From: Methylotenera sp.
GTDB lineage: Bacteria > Pseudomonadota > Gammaproteobacteria > Burkholderiales > Methylophilaceae
Assembly (NCBI GenBank): GCA_013816325.1
Contig: JACDEP010000106.1
Span: 1-7,460 of the forward strand
Direction: 5' to 3'
DNA: 7,460 bases
The notes below the pieces were generated by a model. The model had not been told where the DNA came from. It searched no databases and was given only the letters and a program-made list of their open reading frames with translations. Shown here piece by piece: positions 1-6,597 of the stretch (positions are counted from its first letter, which is position 1; each line of letters opens with the position of its first letter). Both the position numbers and the translations under genes were made by a program.

Positions 1-929
1 CTGATACGCAAGCGTGGCATGCCTATATGGCAGTAGCGCCTGATGCTGAAGATATCCATTTATTAGCCAGTGCAAAAGCCAAGTTGTTTGCAGCGCGTGA
101 ACAGCGTATACGACCGGGTTTAGATGACAAAATATTGACGTCTTGGAATGCCTTAACCATCAAAGGCCTAGCGCGCGCTGGGTATGTATTTAATCGCAAG
201 GATTGGATTAAGTTGGCGCAAGATGCAACTGATTTTATCCGTAATCATTTGTGGGTTAATACTGCTGGCGCTTACCAATTATTGGCGACCGCTAAAGGCG
301 ATAAGGTACATTTGAATGCATACCTGGATGATCATGCATTTTTACTGGATGCATTAATCGAGTTGCTGCAAGCGGACTACAGAAGCATTGACATGCAATT
401 TGCCGAGGAGATTGCCGAAGCTTTGCTAGAAAACTTTGAAGCAAATGACGGCGGATTTTATTTCACTGCGAATCATCATGAGCAATTGATACACCGTACT
501 AAACAAGGCTACGACAATGCCACGCCAAGCGGTAACGGCATTGCCGCGATAGCTTTGCAACATTTAGGACATATGCTTGGTGAGCCGCGCTACCTGCAAA
601 GTGCCGAGCGCGCCTTACAGGCATTCGATACTGTGATCAAACGGAATCCGGCGGCATGTGCCAGCTTTACTCAAGCCTTAAATGAATACCTCACACCGCC
701 AACCATGGTGATTTTACGTGGTGAATCGAAACAACTTGCTGACTGGCAACATGAATTAAGCCAATATCATTATCCGCACCACCTATTTTTTTACTTGGAT
801 GATACTGTCTCATCATTACCTATCACGCTGCATAGAAATTTACTAGCGAATGTCAACGCCTGGGTGTGCAAAGGCGTTGTGTGTTCTCAAGGCATTGATA
901 ATTTGCAAGATTTACTCGCTCAAATTTAA
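1..929 (+). CDS. YyaL/DUF255 family protein (thioredoxin domain-containing), C-terminal part
   Basis: The reading frame is already open at the left edge (first complete codon at 3), so only the last 308 residues are visible. Full-length members of this family (Bacillus YyaL, mammalian SPATA20) are usually near 650-700 residues: an N-terminal thioredoxin-like DUF255 domain followed by a six-hairpin-glycosidase-like helical barrel. The visible part is the barrel. Family-typical segments are DDKILTSWN (visible residues 41-49), YLDDHAFLLDAL (107-118), DGGFYFTA (149-156) and YDNATPSGNG (170-179). A C-x4-C pair (C289, C294) near the end is also common in the family. The biochemical role is not established; a redox or carbohydrate-related function has been suggested only from folds. 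An internal ATG at 27 is not the true start because homology runs through it. The stop lies within a strong dyad (920-940). The cytochrome c gene follows 118 nt downstream. Identification is confident, function is not. Confidence 0.88.
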   Translation, partial: DTQAWHAYMAVAPDAEDIHLLASAKAKLFAAREQRIRPGLDDKILTSWNALTIKGLARAGYVFNRKDWIKLAQDATDFIRNHLWVNTAGAYQLLATAKGDKVHLNAYLDDHAFLLDALIELLQADYRSIDMQFAEEIAEALLENFEANDGGFYFTANHHEQLIHRTKQGYDNATPSGNGIAAIALQHLGHMLGEPRYLQSAERALQAFDTVIKRNPAACASFTQALNEYLTPPTMVILRGESKQLADWQHELSQYHYPHHLFFYLDDTVSSLPITLHRNLLANVNAWVCKGVVCSQGIDNLQDLLAQI

Positions 930-940
930 TTTAAATTTGA
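920..940. repeat. Perfect AT-rich dyad over the yyaL-like stop codon
   Basis: The arms TCAAATTTAA (920-929) and TTAAATTTGA (931-940) are exact reverse complements around one central T. The left arm includes the TAA stop of the yyaL-like gene. No T-run follows on either strand, so it does not look like an intrinsic terminator. It lies just upstream of the candidate cytochrome promoter, in the position of an activator or repressor site or of an A/T-rich UP element. The function is inferred; the symmetry is directly seen. Confidence 0.5.
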
Positions 941-978
941 TAGCGCGAGTTACCCATGGGTAAATTACTTGTTACAAT
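937..978 (+). promoter_or_regulatory. Candidate promoter(s) for the cytochrome c gene
   Basis: Two overlapping sigma-70-like readings are possible. The first pairs TTGATA (937-942, 5/6 to TTGACA) with TAAATT (961-966, 4/6), with an 18-bp spacer. The second pairs TTACCC (950-955, weak) with TACAAT (973-978, 5/6), with a 17-bp spacer. Either would give a 5' leader of about 60-75 nt before the ATG at 1048. The A/T-rich dyad at 920-940 sits where an UP element would be. The 118-nt gap to the upstream gene makes an own promoter plausible, but neither reading is strong enough to be certain. Confidence 0.35.
950..963. promoter_or_regulatory. 14-bp perfect palindrome in the cytochrome promoter region
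   Basis: TTACCCATGGGTAA is exactly self-complementary. It covers the -35 element of one candidate promoter, or the spacer of the other, which is a typical operator position. I do not recognise it as the site of a known regulator. One such palindrome is roughly expected by chance in a window of this size, so the location is the main argument. Confidence 0.35.
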
Positions 979-1036
979 TACGGCTGTAGGTACCGCACCT
1001 CATAACGAAGAGTGCAAACATTATTAGGTGTATTTC

Positions 1037-1043
1037 AAGGAGA
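1037..1043 (+). promoter_or_regulatory. Ribosome-binding site fixing the cytochrome c start
   Basis: AAGGAGA is a near-consensus Shine-Dalgarno sequence, with 5 nt between its GGAG core and the ATG at 1048. It rules out the in-frame GTG at 1012 as the start, since that would put the site inside the coding region and add 12 residues ahead of a clean signal peptide. Confidence 0.85.
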
Positions 1044-1047
1044 TAGC

Positions 1048-1368
1048 ATGAAAGCATTATTATTAGCAATCGCTGCTGCTGGTTCTATATTGGTTGCGGC
1101 ACAAGTTAACGCTGCTGATTCAGCTGAAGCGTTAGCGCAAAAAAATGGCTGTTTGGCATGTCACAGTGTAGAGAAAAAAATCTTAGGCCCAGCCTATAAA
1201 GACGTAGCTGCAAAATACAAGGGTGACAAAGGTGCTGAAGCGAAATTAATCGCTAAAGTCAAAGCAGGTGGTAGCGGTGTGTGGGGTCCTATGCCTATGC
1301 CGGCAAATAGTCCACAAGTAAAAGATGCAGACATCAAAACTATTGTTGCGTGGGTGTTGTCTCTATAG
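1048..1368 (+). CDS. Periplasmic c-type cytochrome, class I (c551/c8-like)
   Basis: This is a 106-residue precursor. Residues 1-22 form a Sec signal peptide (MK, an Ala/Leu/Ile-rich core, cleavage after V-N-A), leaving a mature protein of about 84 residues, the usual size of Pseudomonas-type cytochrome c551. Haem attachment is CLACH at 35-39 (C35, C38, axial H39). GVWGPMPMP (77-85) matches the c551 loop, and by alignment with that family M84 is the sixth haem ligand. The C-terminal helix ends in IVAWVLSL, also typical. The expected role is single-electron transfer in the periplasm, for example to a terminal oxidase or peroxidase; the partner cannot be told from this sequence. Haem would be attached by the cytochrome c maturation system, encoded elsewhere. 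The start is chosen from the strong ribosome-binding site at 1037-1043. A strong terminator follows, so the gene is probably monocistronic or the last of its unit. Confidence 0.94.
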   Translation: MKALLLAIAAAGSILVAAQVNAADSAEALAQKNGCLACHSVEKKILGPAYKDVAAKYKGDKGAEAKLIAKVKAGGSGVWGPMPMPANSPQVKDADIKTIVAWVLSL

Positions 1369-1413
1369 TTGCAGGTGTTAGATAACCGACCTTAAGCGGT
1401 TAACTAGACGAAG

Positions 1414-1439
1414 AAGCCAGTCAATCGACTGGCTTTTTT
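1414..1439 (+). terminator. Intrinsic terminator after the cytochrome c gene
   Basis: AAGCCAGTC (1414-1422) pairs with GACTGGCTT (1427-1435) around the loop AATC, and six Ts run through 1434-1439. It begins 45 nt after the cytochrome stop. A smaller hairpin, TAACCG/CGGTTA (1383-1402), precedes it. Read on the minus strand, the same stem could stop transcription from the convergent permease gene, but the trailing sequence there (CTTCGTC) is a poor T-tract, so the terminator is mainly for the plus strand. Confidence 0.88.
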
Positions 1440-1471
1440 GTGGCTAAATCCAAAAGTTGGACGTTGGTTAA

Positions 1472-2869
1472 TCAAGATCTAAGCTTGCTATGATGCATTG
1501 AGTATACAAAGTAGACGATGATGCCAATTACTATCCATACTCCAAAGCGGATCCAAGTGGTCGCTGGCAGAAAATACATCAAAGCACCGCATGACAATAT
1601 ACCAAGTACTGGGATTAGTGGATTCCATGGATTCTTGAATGGTCGTTTCAAATCCGGCTGGCGTACGCGCAGTACTATCACACCTACACATACCATGATG
1701 AAGCTGGCCAGAGTACCAATGTTAACGGTTTCGGCTAATTCTCCCAATGGAATAAAACCTGCAACGATAGAAACAACCAAACCGCACATGAGGATTACTT
1801 TGGTGGGCGTTTGGCGGTCTGGATTCACTTCTGAGAATGCTGGTGAAATGAGGCCATCCCGGCTCATCGCAAATAATATGCGTGTTAAGCCATATAATAA
1901 TACTAATAGCACTGTAATCAAGCCAGCCAATACGCCTGTTGCAACCAAGGTAGATGACCATGTATAACCAATTTGGCTCAATCCGAATGCTACCGGTGAA
2001 GGGACATTGAGTTGAGTGTAAGGTACGATACCGGTCAATAGGCCGGAAACAATAATGTAAACAATCGTGCAGAAGGTCAATGAGGCCAGTAAGCCAATGG
2101 GCAAATCACGCTGAGGGTTTTTGGCTTCTTCCGCAGCCGTAGATACCGCATCAAAACCAAAATATGCAAAGAATACCAAGGATGCTCCAGCTAGCACACC
2201 GATAGTTTTGCCATTATCCAGCACAGTAAACCAGCCGTATGGCATGAACGGATGCCAGTTATTGGTATTAAGGTGCATGGAAGCTAGGGTGATAAAAATA
2301 GCGATGGTGGAAAGCTTGATGATGACGATAATGTTATTGAAGCGCGCGCTTTCTTTTACGCCAATAATTAATAGTATTGTCAGCACCCATATAATGGCAA
2401 AAGCTGGCAGGTTGATGATGCCGCCTACCATCCAAGCTTTAGTGAGTGATTCCGGCAAGTGTAGATTGAAGTTAGCTAAAGTGCCAATAAAGTAGCCCGC
2501 CCAGCCATTGGCAACTGCTGCAGCACCAACACCATATTCCAGCAGCAATATCCAGCCCATTACCCAGGCAATGAACTCGCCAAATGCTACGTAGCTGTAA
2601 CCATAGGCACTGCCAGAACCGCCTACTGAAGCGGCCAGTTCGGCATATGAAAGTGCCGCAAATGCGGAGGCGATACCAGCGAATATGAACGATAGCACTA
2701 CGGCCGGGCCGGACTGTGTCGCTGCGGCGATACCGGTTAAGACAAAAATACCGGTACCGATGGCGCAGCCTATGCCTAATAATGCCAAGTCAAATGCAGT
2801 CAGGCATTTTTTTAAGCCGCTGTTCGAGTGGTCCACAATCGCTTTAGTGCGTAGTAGCTGCTTGAGCAT
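1472..2869 (-). CDS. APC-superfamily amino acid permease (cationic amino acid transporter-like)
   Basis: This 465-residue, very hydrophobic inner-membrane protein fits the usual 12 membrane segments and length of APC transporters. The first segment carries the unwound-helix motif GTGIF (38-42), preceded by LGIG. Further family marks are the segment around FFAYFGFDAVSTAAEEAKNP (233-252), TRILFAMSRDG (329-339) and RQPDLKRPF (403-411), all typical of the CAT-like subgroup that includes Geobacillus GkApcT and Bacillus YfnA-type proteins. It most likely imports amino acids by proton or sodium symport; the substrate cannot be read from the sequence. The ATG at 2867-2869 is supported by AAGGAA (2877-2882 on this strand) with 7 nt spacing. 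It lies 89 nt downstream of the aminopeptidase, in the same direction and without a clear terminator between. A peptidase feeding or matching an amino acid transporter is an attractive but unproven pairing. Confidence 0.9.
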   Translation of the reverse strand: MLKQLLRTKAIVDHSNSGLKKCLTAFDLALLGIGCAIGTGIFVLTGIAAATQSGPAVVLSFIFAGIASAFAALSYAELAASVGGSGSAYGYSYVAFGEFIAWVMGWILLLEYGVGAAAVANGWAGYFIGTLANFNLHLPESLTKAWMVGGIINLPAFAIIWVLTILLIIGVKESARFNNIIVIIKLSTIAIFITLASMHLNTNNWHPFMPYGWFTVLDNGKTIGVLAGASLVFFAYFGFDAVSTAAEEAKNPQRDLPIGLLASLTFCTIVYIIVSGLLTGIVPYTQLNVPSPVAFGLSQIGYTWSSTLVATGVLAGLITVLLVLLYGLTRILFAMSRDGLISPAFSEVNPDRQTPTKVILMCGLVVSIVAGFIPLGELAETVNIGTLASFIMVCVGVIVLRVRQPDLKRPFKNPWNPLIPVLGILSCGALMYFLPATTWIRFGVWIVIGIIVYFVYSMHHSKLRS

Positions 2870-2899
2870 TATCTTGTTCCTTATTTGAAGCCGTCAAAT

Positions 2900-2956
2900 A
2901 TGCTTAAAAAAGCATTGAATTACTCTGTCCGTAATAGTACTTTAATAATTACTATT
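2900..2956. repeat. Two small dyads between peptidase and permease genes
   Basis: ATGCTT (2900-2905) pairs with AAGCAT (2910-2915) around four As. AATAGTA (2933-2939) pairs with TACTATT (2950-2956) around a 10-nt loop. Neither stem is followed by a T-run on the minus strand, so I do not call a terminator. They could be protein-binding or mRNA-processing sites, or chance symmetry in AT-rich DNA. I saw no convincing -35/-10 pair for the permease here. Confidence 0.25.
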
Positions 2957-2958
2957 TT

Positions 2959-4266
2959 TTAGCTTTTATATAGCTCTTGCAGCACGGCTATCATATAGCT
3001 TTGGTCGAGCACGCCAGCGCTTTCGCGGATGCTGTGCATGGCCCACATCGCAGAGCCTATATCTACACTGGCGATACCCAAACCAGAAGCAATAATCGGT
3101 CCTATTGTGCTGCCACATCCCAAGTCAGTACGATGCGCATAGTGCTGATAAGGCACGCCAGCAGCTTCACAGAGCGTAATGAAACGTGCCGCCGTCTCTG
3201 CGGTAGTGCTATAGCGTTGATTTGCATTGGTTTTGATTACCGGCCCGTGATTCACTTTAACGTGATGGCAAGGTTCATATGCACCCGGATGATTAGGATG
3301 ATAAGCATGTGCCATATCGGCACTGATGAAAAAGCTTTTCGCCAATGCACGTAAACGGGCTTCGTCGTCGAGTTTTTGCTGCATAGAAATGCGTGTGATA
3401 ATGTCTGCAAGAAAACTGCCGCTGGCGCCGGTTGCGCTTTCACTGCCCACTTCTTCATGATCGAATAATGCGCACACTATCGTAGCGTCGGGATTCTTTA
3501 CTGCAGTCAATGCGCTGATCGCTGCATGGCAAGATGCTAGGTTATCCAGCTGGCTGTCGGCAATAAACTCCTGATTGACGCCCCACATGACGCCTTTTTG
3601 TGTGTCAAATACATTCAACTCAAAGGTTAGAATGTTTTCAGTATTGATATTAAGTTGTGCGGCGATATGATTTAAAAATTGTTTGTCAGCTGCAATGCCA
3701 TCTGTCTCTTCACCAAAAATTAGCGGTAATTCGGTTTGCTTATTAAGTTTAAGACCTTTTTCATTGACTTCGCGATTCATGTGAATCGCCAAATTCGGCA
3801 AGCGTGTTAACACATGATCAAATTTCACCAATTGTGTTTCGGTGCCATGCGCCCCGCGCAGCATAACGCGGCCAGCTATGCCTAAATCACGGTCGGTAAA
3901 AGTAACCAATATCGGCCCGCCATAGACTTCAACGCCTATTCTGATGAAGCCGTCAGTGGCATAAGCTGCATTCGGTTTAAGGCGTAAACCAGGAGAATCC
4001 GTATGCGCACCCACCATACGAAAACCGGTGTCAGTAGGTGGAGCGTTACCCAAAGTAAAAGCAATGATTGAAGCGCCGCCGCGCACCACATAATAGCTGC
4101 CGCCGGGTTCAAGCTGCCAAGCTTCTGTTTCATCTAACTCGGTAAAACCGAATTGATTTAGACGTTGCGCAGCACTTTGCACTGCATGCCATGGGCTGGG
4201 GCTGGCATCTATGAAGTTAAGTAGATCTTGGGCGCATTCGCGAGCTTGGGCAGGAATTTTCGTCAT
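2959..4266 (-). CDS. apeB: M18 family metalloaminopeptidase (aspartyl aminopeptidase type)
   Basis: This 435-residue protein has the length and motifs of bacterial M18 aminopeptidases (about 430 residues; gene names vary, apeB being used in Pseudomonas). The family is cytoplasmic, binds two metal ions, forms tetrahedral dodecamers and removes N-terminal residues, often acidic ones, from peptides. The metal and catalytic residues expected from the family are all visible: H88 in VGAHTDSPG with D90 beside it, bridging D241 in DSQLDNLAS, catalytic E271 and metal ligand E272 in FDHEEVGS, D317 in SADMAHA, and H411 in the tail segment WAMHSIRE. The sequence runs from PSPWHAV near the N terminus to that tail without gaps, so the gene looks intact. 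The start ATG (4264-4266) has only a weak Shine-Dalgarno match (GTGAG). It lies 27 nt after hemF and probably shares its transcript. The substrate preference is not determined here. Confidence 0.93.
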   Translation of the reverse strand: MTKIPAQARECAQDLLNFIDASPSPWHAVQSAAQRLNQFGFTELDETEAWQLEPGGSYYVVRGGASIIAFTLGNAPPTDTGFRMVGAHTDSPGLRLKPNAAYATDGFIRIGVEVYGGPILVTFTDRDLGIAGRVMLRGAHGTETQLVKFDHVLTRLPNLAIHMNREVNEKGLKLNKQTELPLIFGEETDGIAADKQFLNHIAAQLNINTENILTFELNVFDTQKGVMWGVNQEFIADSQLDNLASCHAAISALTAVKNPDATIVCALFDHEEVGSESATGASGSFLADIITRISMQQKLDDEARLRALAKSFFISADMAHAYHPNHPGAYEPCHHVKVNHGPVIKTNANQRYSTTAETAARFITLCEAAGVPYQHYAHRTDLGCGSTIGPIIASGLGIASVDIGSAMWAMHSIRESAGVLDQSYMIAVLQELYKS

Positions 4267-4293
4267 AGTGGACTCACTTATTGGCTATGTTAT

Positions 4294-5325
4294 CTACGCT
4301 AGCCAGTCTTTATCGATGAGGAAATCGCTATAAAGTTTGGCTTCCGCACTGCCAGCTTCAGGTTTCCAATCATAGCGCCATTTTACGATAGGTGGCATGG
4401 ACATTAAGATAGATTCGGTACGGCCATTCGACTGCAAGCCGAACAAAGTTCCGCGGTCATATACCAGATTAAATTCTACATAGCGGCCGCGACGGTACGC
4501 CTGGAAGTCTCGCTTCAGCTCAGTATAAGGTGTGTCTTTACGACGTTGCAGTATCGGCAAGTAAGCATTCAGGAAACTATCGCCTACGGCACGCTGTAAT
4601 TCAAAACTGCGCTCAAAACCCAGCTCGTTGAAATCATCGAAAAAGATACCGCCTATGCCACGCGGTTCCTTGCGATGTTTGAGGTAAAAATACTCGTCAC
4701 ATTGTTTCTTGAATTTTGGGTAGTAAGCAGGGCTGAAAGGATCGAGTGCAGTTTTATTGGTGCGATGGAAATGCACGCAATCCTCTTCGAAACCGTAATA
4801 GGGCGTTAGATCCATGCCACCGCCAAACCACCAAATATCTTCTGCTGCCTTTGCGGCTGCGCCATTGTTGGTTTCATTCGCAAATGCTTGCCGCACTTTT
4901 TGTGCTGTCTGTGCATTTTCTAATTCACCGCCTTGGCTCGCTTGCAAAGGCAGCGATGCTATATCATTTTCCGAACCAGCGGGAGCCTTCGCTACAAAAA
5001 ACCGGATATTCATATGCACGGTGGGTATATATGGATTGCGCGGATGTAATACTAATGACACTCCCAGGGCTTCCCAGCTACGACCGGCCGCTTCAGGATG
5101 AGCCACCGTTGCGGCAGGTGGGAGTTTATTACCTAATACATGCGAAAAGCCAACCCCAGCACGTTCAAAAACATTGCCACCTTCTAATAAACAACTGGTA
5201 CCGCCGCCACCTTCATTTCGATTCCAGCTGTCGTGTAAGAAGGTTTTGCCATCAACCAGTTCGAGCGCTTCAACGATTTTGCTTTGTAGATTTTGTAAAT
5301 AATGCAGAACTGTCTGGGTGTCCAT
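4294..5325 (-). CDS. hemF: Oxygen-dependent coproporphyrinogen III oxidase
   Basis: HemF (EC 1.3.3.3) converts coproporphyrinogen III to protoporphyrinogen IX with O2, removing two carboxyl groups, in the cytoplasmic part of haem synthesis. Family motifs are GGGGTSCLL (39-47), TVHMNIRFF (102-110, with conserved H104), [13 protein letters not shown] (165-177), VHFHRT (184-189), LKHR (215-218), [10 protein letters not shown] (222-231), RRGRYVEFN (278-286), YDRGTLFG (289-296) and [12 protein letters not shown] (301-312). I take the ATG at 5325, giving 343 residues; the TTG immediately upstream would add one residue. AAAGG at 5333-5337, inside the end of purD, gives 7 nt spacing to this ATG. E. 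coli HemF is 299 residues. The excess is almost all in residues 111-164, between RFF and WWFGGG, an Ala/Gln/Asn/Glu-rich stretch. The usual K-x-W-C of the family signature reads KKQC (206-209). Neither change disturbs the known active-site motifs, so the enzyme is probably functional. Confidence 0.96.
   Translation of the reverse strand: MDTQTVLHYLQNLQSKIVEALELVDGKTFLHDSWNRNEGGGGTSCLLEGGNVFERAGVGFSHVLGNKLPPAATVAHPEAAGRSWEALGVSLVLHPRNPYIPTVHMNIRFFVAKAPAGSENDIASLPLQASQGGELENAQTAQKVRQAFANETNNGAAAKAAEDIWWFGGGMDLTPYYGFEEDCVHFHRTNKTALDPFSPAYYPKFKKQCDEYFYLKHRKEPRGIGGIFFDDFNELGFERSFELQRAVGDSFLNAYLPILQRRKDTPYTELKRDFQAYRRGRYVEFNLVYDRGTLFGLQSNGRTESILMSMPPIVKWRYDWKPEAGSAEAKLYSDFLIDKDWLA
4844..4954. repeat. 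11-bp inverted repeat inside the extra segment of hemF
   Basis: GCTGCCTTTGC (4844-4854) and GCAAAGGCAGC (4944-4954) are exact reverse complements. They span 111 bp, a multiple of three, and correspond to about HemF residues 124-161, near the two ends of the lineage-specific-looking insertion. The layout resembles a small in-frame palindromic element, but the pair may also be chance among Ala/Leu/Lys codons. Confidence 0.3.
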
Positions 5326-5328
5326 CAA

Positions 5329-6597
5329 TCAACCTTTGAGCGCTCGATAGCCAATATCGGTGCGGTGCTGAGAACCATCGAATTTGATATCGTCAATGAT
5401 TTTATAGACTTGCTGCTGCGCAAATTTAACTGTTTCACCTAAAGCAGTAACGCATAATACGCGGCCACCGCTCGTCAGTACTTTACCGTCTTTCAGCGTA
5501 GTGCCGGCATGGAATACTTGGGCATCCACTAAATCTTTTGGCAGGCCGGTAATTTCGTCATTGAGTCTAGGCGTTTCGGGATAATTGTGCGAAGCCATGA
5601 CGACACCTAGCGCAGTACGCCTGTCCCATTGCGCTTCAACTTTGTCCAAGGTGCCAGCGATGGCATGTTCCGCCAACGTTACAAAGTCAGATTTTAGGCG
5701 CAGCATGATTGGTTGCGTTTCTGGGTCGCCCATACGGCAGTTAAACTCAAGGGTTTTGACAGCACCATTTGGTGAAATCATGAGACCTGCGTATAAAAAG
5801 CCAGTGTATGGAATACCATCTTTCGCCATGCCTTCCACTGTCGGGCGAATAATCTCGCGCATGACTTTGGCGTGAATCTCAGGGGTTACCACTGGTGCTG
5901 GCGAATAGGCGCCCATGCCACCTGTGTTTGGGCCTTGGTCAGCATCCAGTAAGCGTTTATGGTCTTGGCTAGTAGCCAGTGGTAAAATATTTTTACCATC
6001 GACCATGACGATGAAACTGGCTTCCTCGCCAGTCAAAAATTCTTCAATCACTACGCGGGCGCCAGCGCTACCGAGCTTATTATCAGACAGCATCGCATCA
6101 ATCGCTGCGTGTGCTTCATCGGCAGTCATGGCCACGACCACGCCTTTACCAGCGGCTAAACCATCGGCTTTAATGACGATAGGAGCGCCTTGTTGGTTCA
6201 CGTAATCGTGCGCTAATTTGGCATCGGTGAATGTCGCATAGGCAGCAGTCGGAATATTGTGACGCATCATGAAAGCTTTGGCGTAATCTTTTGAGCCTTC
6301 CAATTGCGCTGCTGCTTTGGTCGGGCCAAAAATCTTTAAACCAGCGGCACGGAATGCATCTACCACGCCCATGGATAATGGTGCTTCGGGCCCTACGATA
6401 GTGAGGTTGATTTGTTCTTTTAGTGCAAATTCCAATAAATCCGCTACGCTAGAAACGGGTACGTTTACCATATCCAGATTGATCGCCGTACCCGCATTGC
6501 CGGGCGCGACATATACGCGGCTTACTTCTTTATTCTGTGCGACTTTCCAGGCTAAAGCATGTTCGCGGCCGCCGCTACCGATAATAAGAATTTTCAT
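5329..6597 (-). CDS. purD: Phosphoribosylamine-glycine ligase (GAR synthetase)
   Basis: PurD (EC 6.3.4.13) joins glycine to 5-phosphoribosylamine using ATP, the second step of de novo purine synthesis, in the cytoplasm. The 422-residue length matches the family. In order: N-terminal domain GSGGREHA (7-14), PGNAGT (32-37) and IVGPEAPL (67-74); ATP-grasp region with K143-A-D-G-L-A-A-G-K-G (143-152) and EEFLTGEEAS (185-194); GPNTGGMGAYSP (222-233); and the family signature RMGDPETQ (288-295) in the metal- and ATP-binding core; then the C-terminal domain ending RTDIGYRALKG. The start is the ATG at 6597, matching the normal MKxLxIGxGGREH beginning; a TTG six codons upstream (6615) is less likely. 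No Shine-Dalgarno sequence is visible before the ATG. The stop (5329-5331) is 3 nt from the hemF ATG. purH lies 133 nt upstream on the same strand, the common purH-purD order. Confidence 0.97.
   Translation of the reverse strand: MKILIIGSGGREHALAWKVAQNKEVSRVYVAPGNAGTAINLDMVNVPVSSVADLLEFALKEQINLTIVGPEAPLSMGVVDAFRAAGLKIFGPTKAAAQLEGSKDYAKAFMMRHNIPTAAYATFTDAKLAHDYVNQQGAPIVIKADGLAAGKGVVVAMTADEAHAAIDAMLSDNKLGSAGARVVIEEFLTGEEASFIVMVDGKNILPLATSQDHKRLLDADQGPNTGGMGAYSPAPVVTPEIHAKVMREIIRPTVEGMAKDGIPYTGFLYAGLMISPNGAVKTLEFNCRMGDPETQPIMLRLKSDFVTLAEHAIAGTLDKVEAQWDRRTALGVVMASHNYPETPRLNDEITGLPKDLVDAQVFHAGTTLKDGKVLTSGGRVLCVTALGETVKFAQQQVYKIIDDIKFDGSQHRTDIGYRALKG
5333..5337 (-). promoter_or_regulatory. hemF ribosome-binding site within purD
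   Basis: On the minus strand, AAAGG lies in the last sense codons of purD (K-G), followed by T, the TGA stop, TTG and then the hemF ATG at 5325. The 7-nt spacing favours the ATG over the adjacent TTG (4 nt). The layout implies that hemF translation is coupled to ribosomes finishing purD. Confidence 0.7.

Noticed and set aside
1012..1047. Upstream GTG start adding 12 residues to the cytochrome.
   Set aside because: The near-perfect Shine-Dalgarno at 1037-1043 and the clean signal peptide from the ATG at 1048 make the longer form unlikely.
1449..1461. Small hairpin TCCAA/TTGGA after the permease stop as its terminator.
   Set aside because: A five-base-pair stem with only a weak T-rich tail (TTTAG) on the minus strand; too weak to call.
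1518..1967. Plus-strand open frame of 149 codons inside the permease gene, and similar long antisense frames inside purD, hemF and the peptidase.
   Set aside because: They lie entirely opposite well-identified genes, have no recognisable protein features and no ribosome-binding sites that I can see; they are shadows of codon usage.
2870..2958. Possible terminator or promoter between the peptidase and permease genes.
   Set aside because: The dyads lack a T-run, and TTGACG near 2892-2897 (minus strand) is too close to the ATG for a -10 element to fit.
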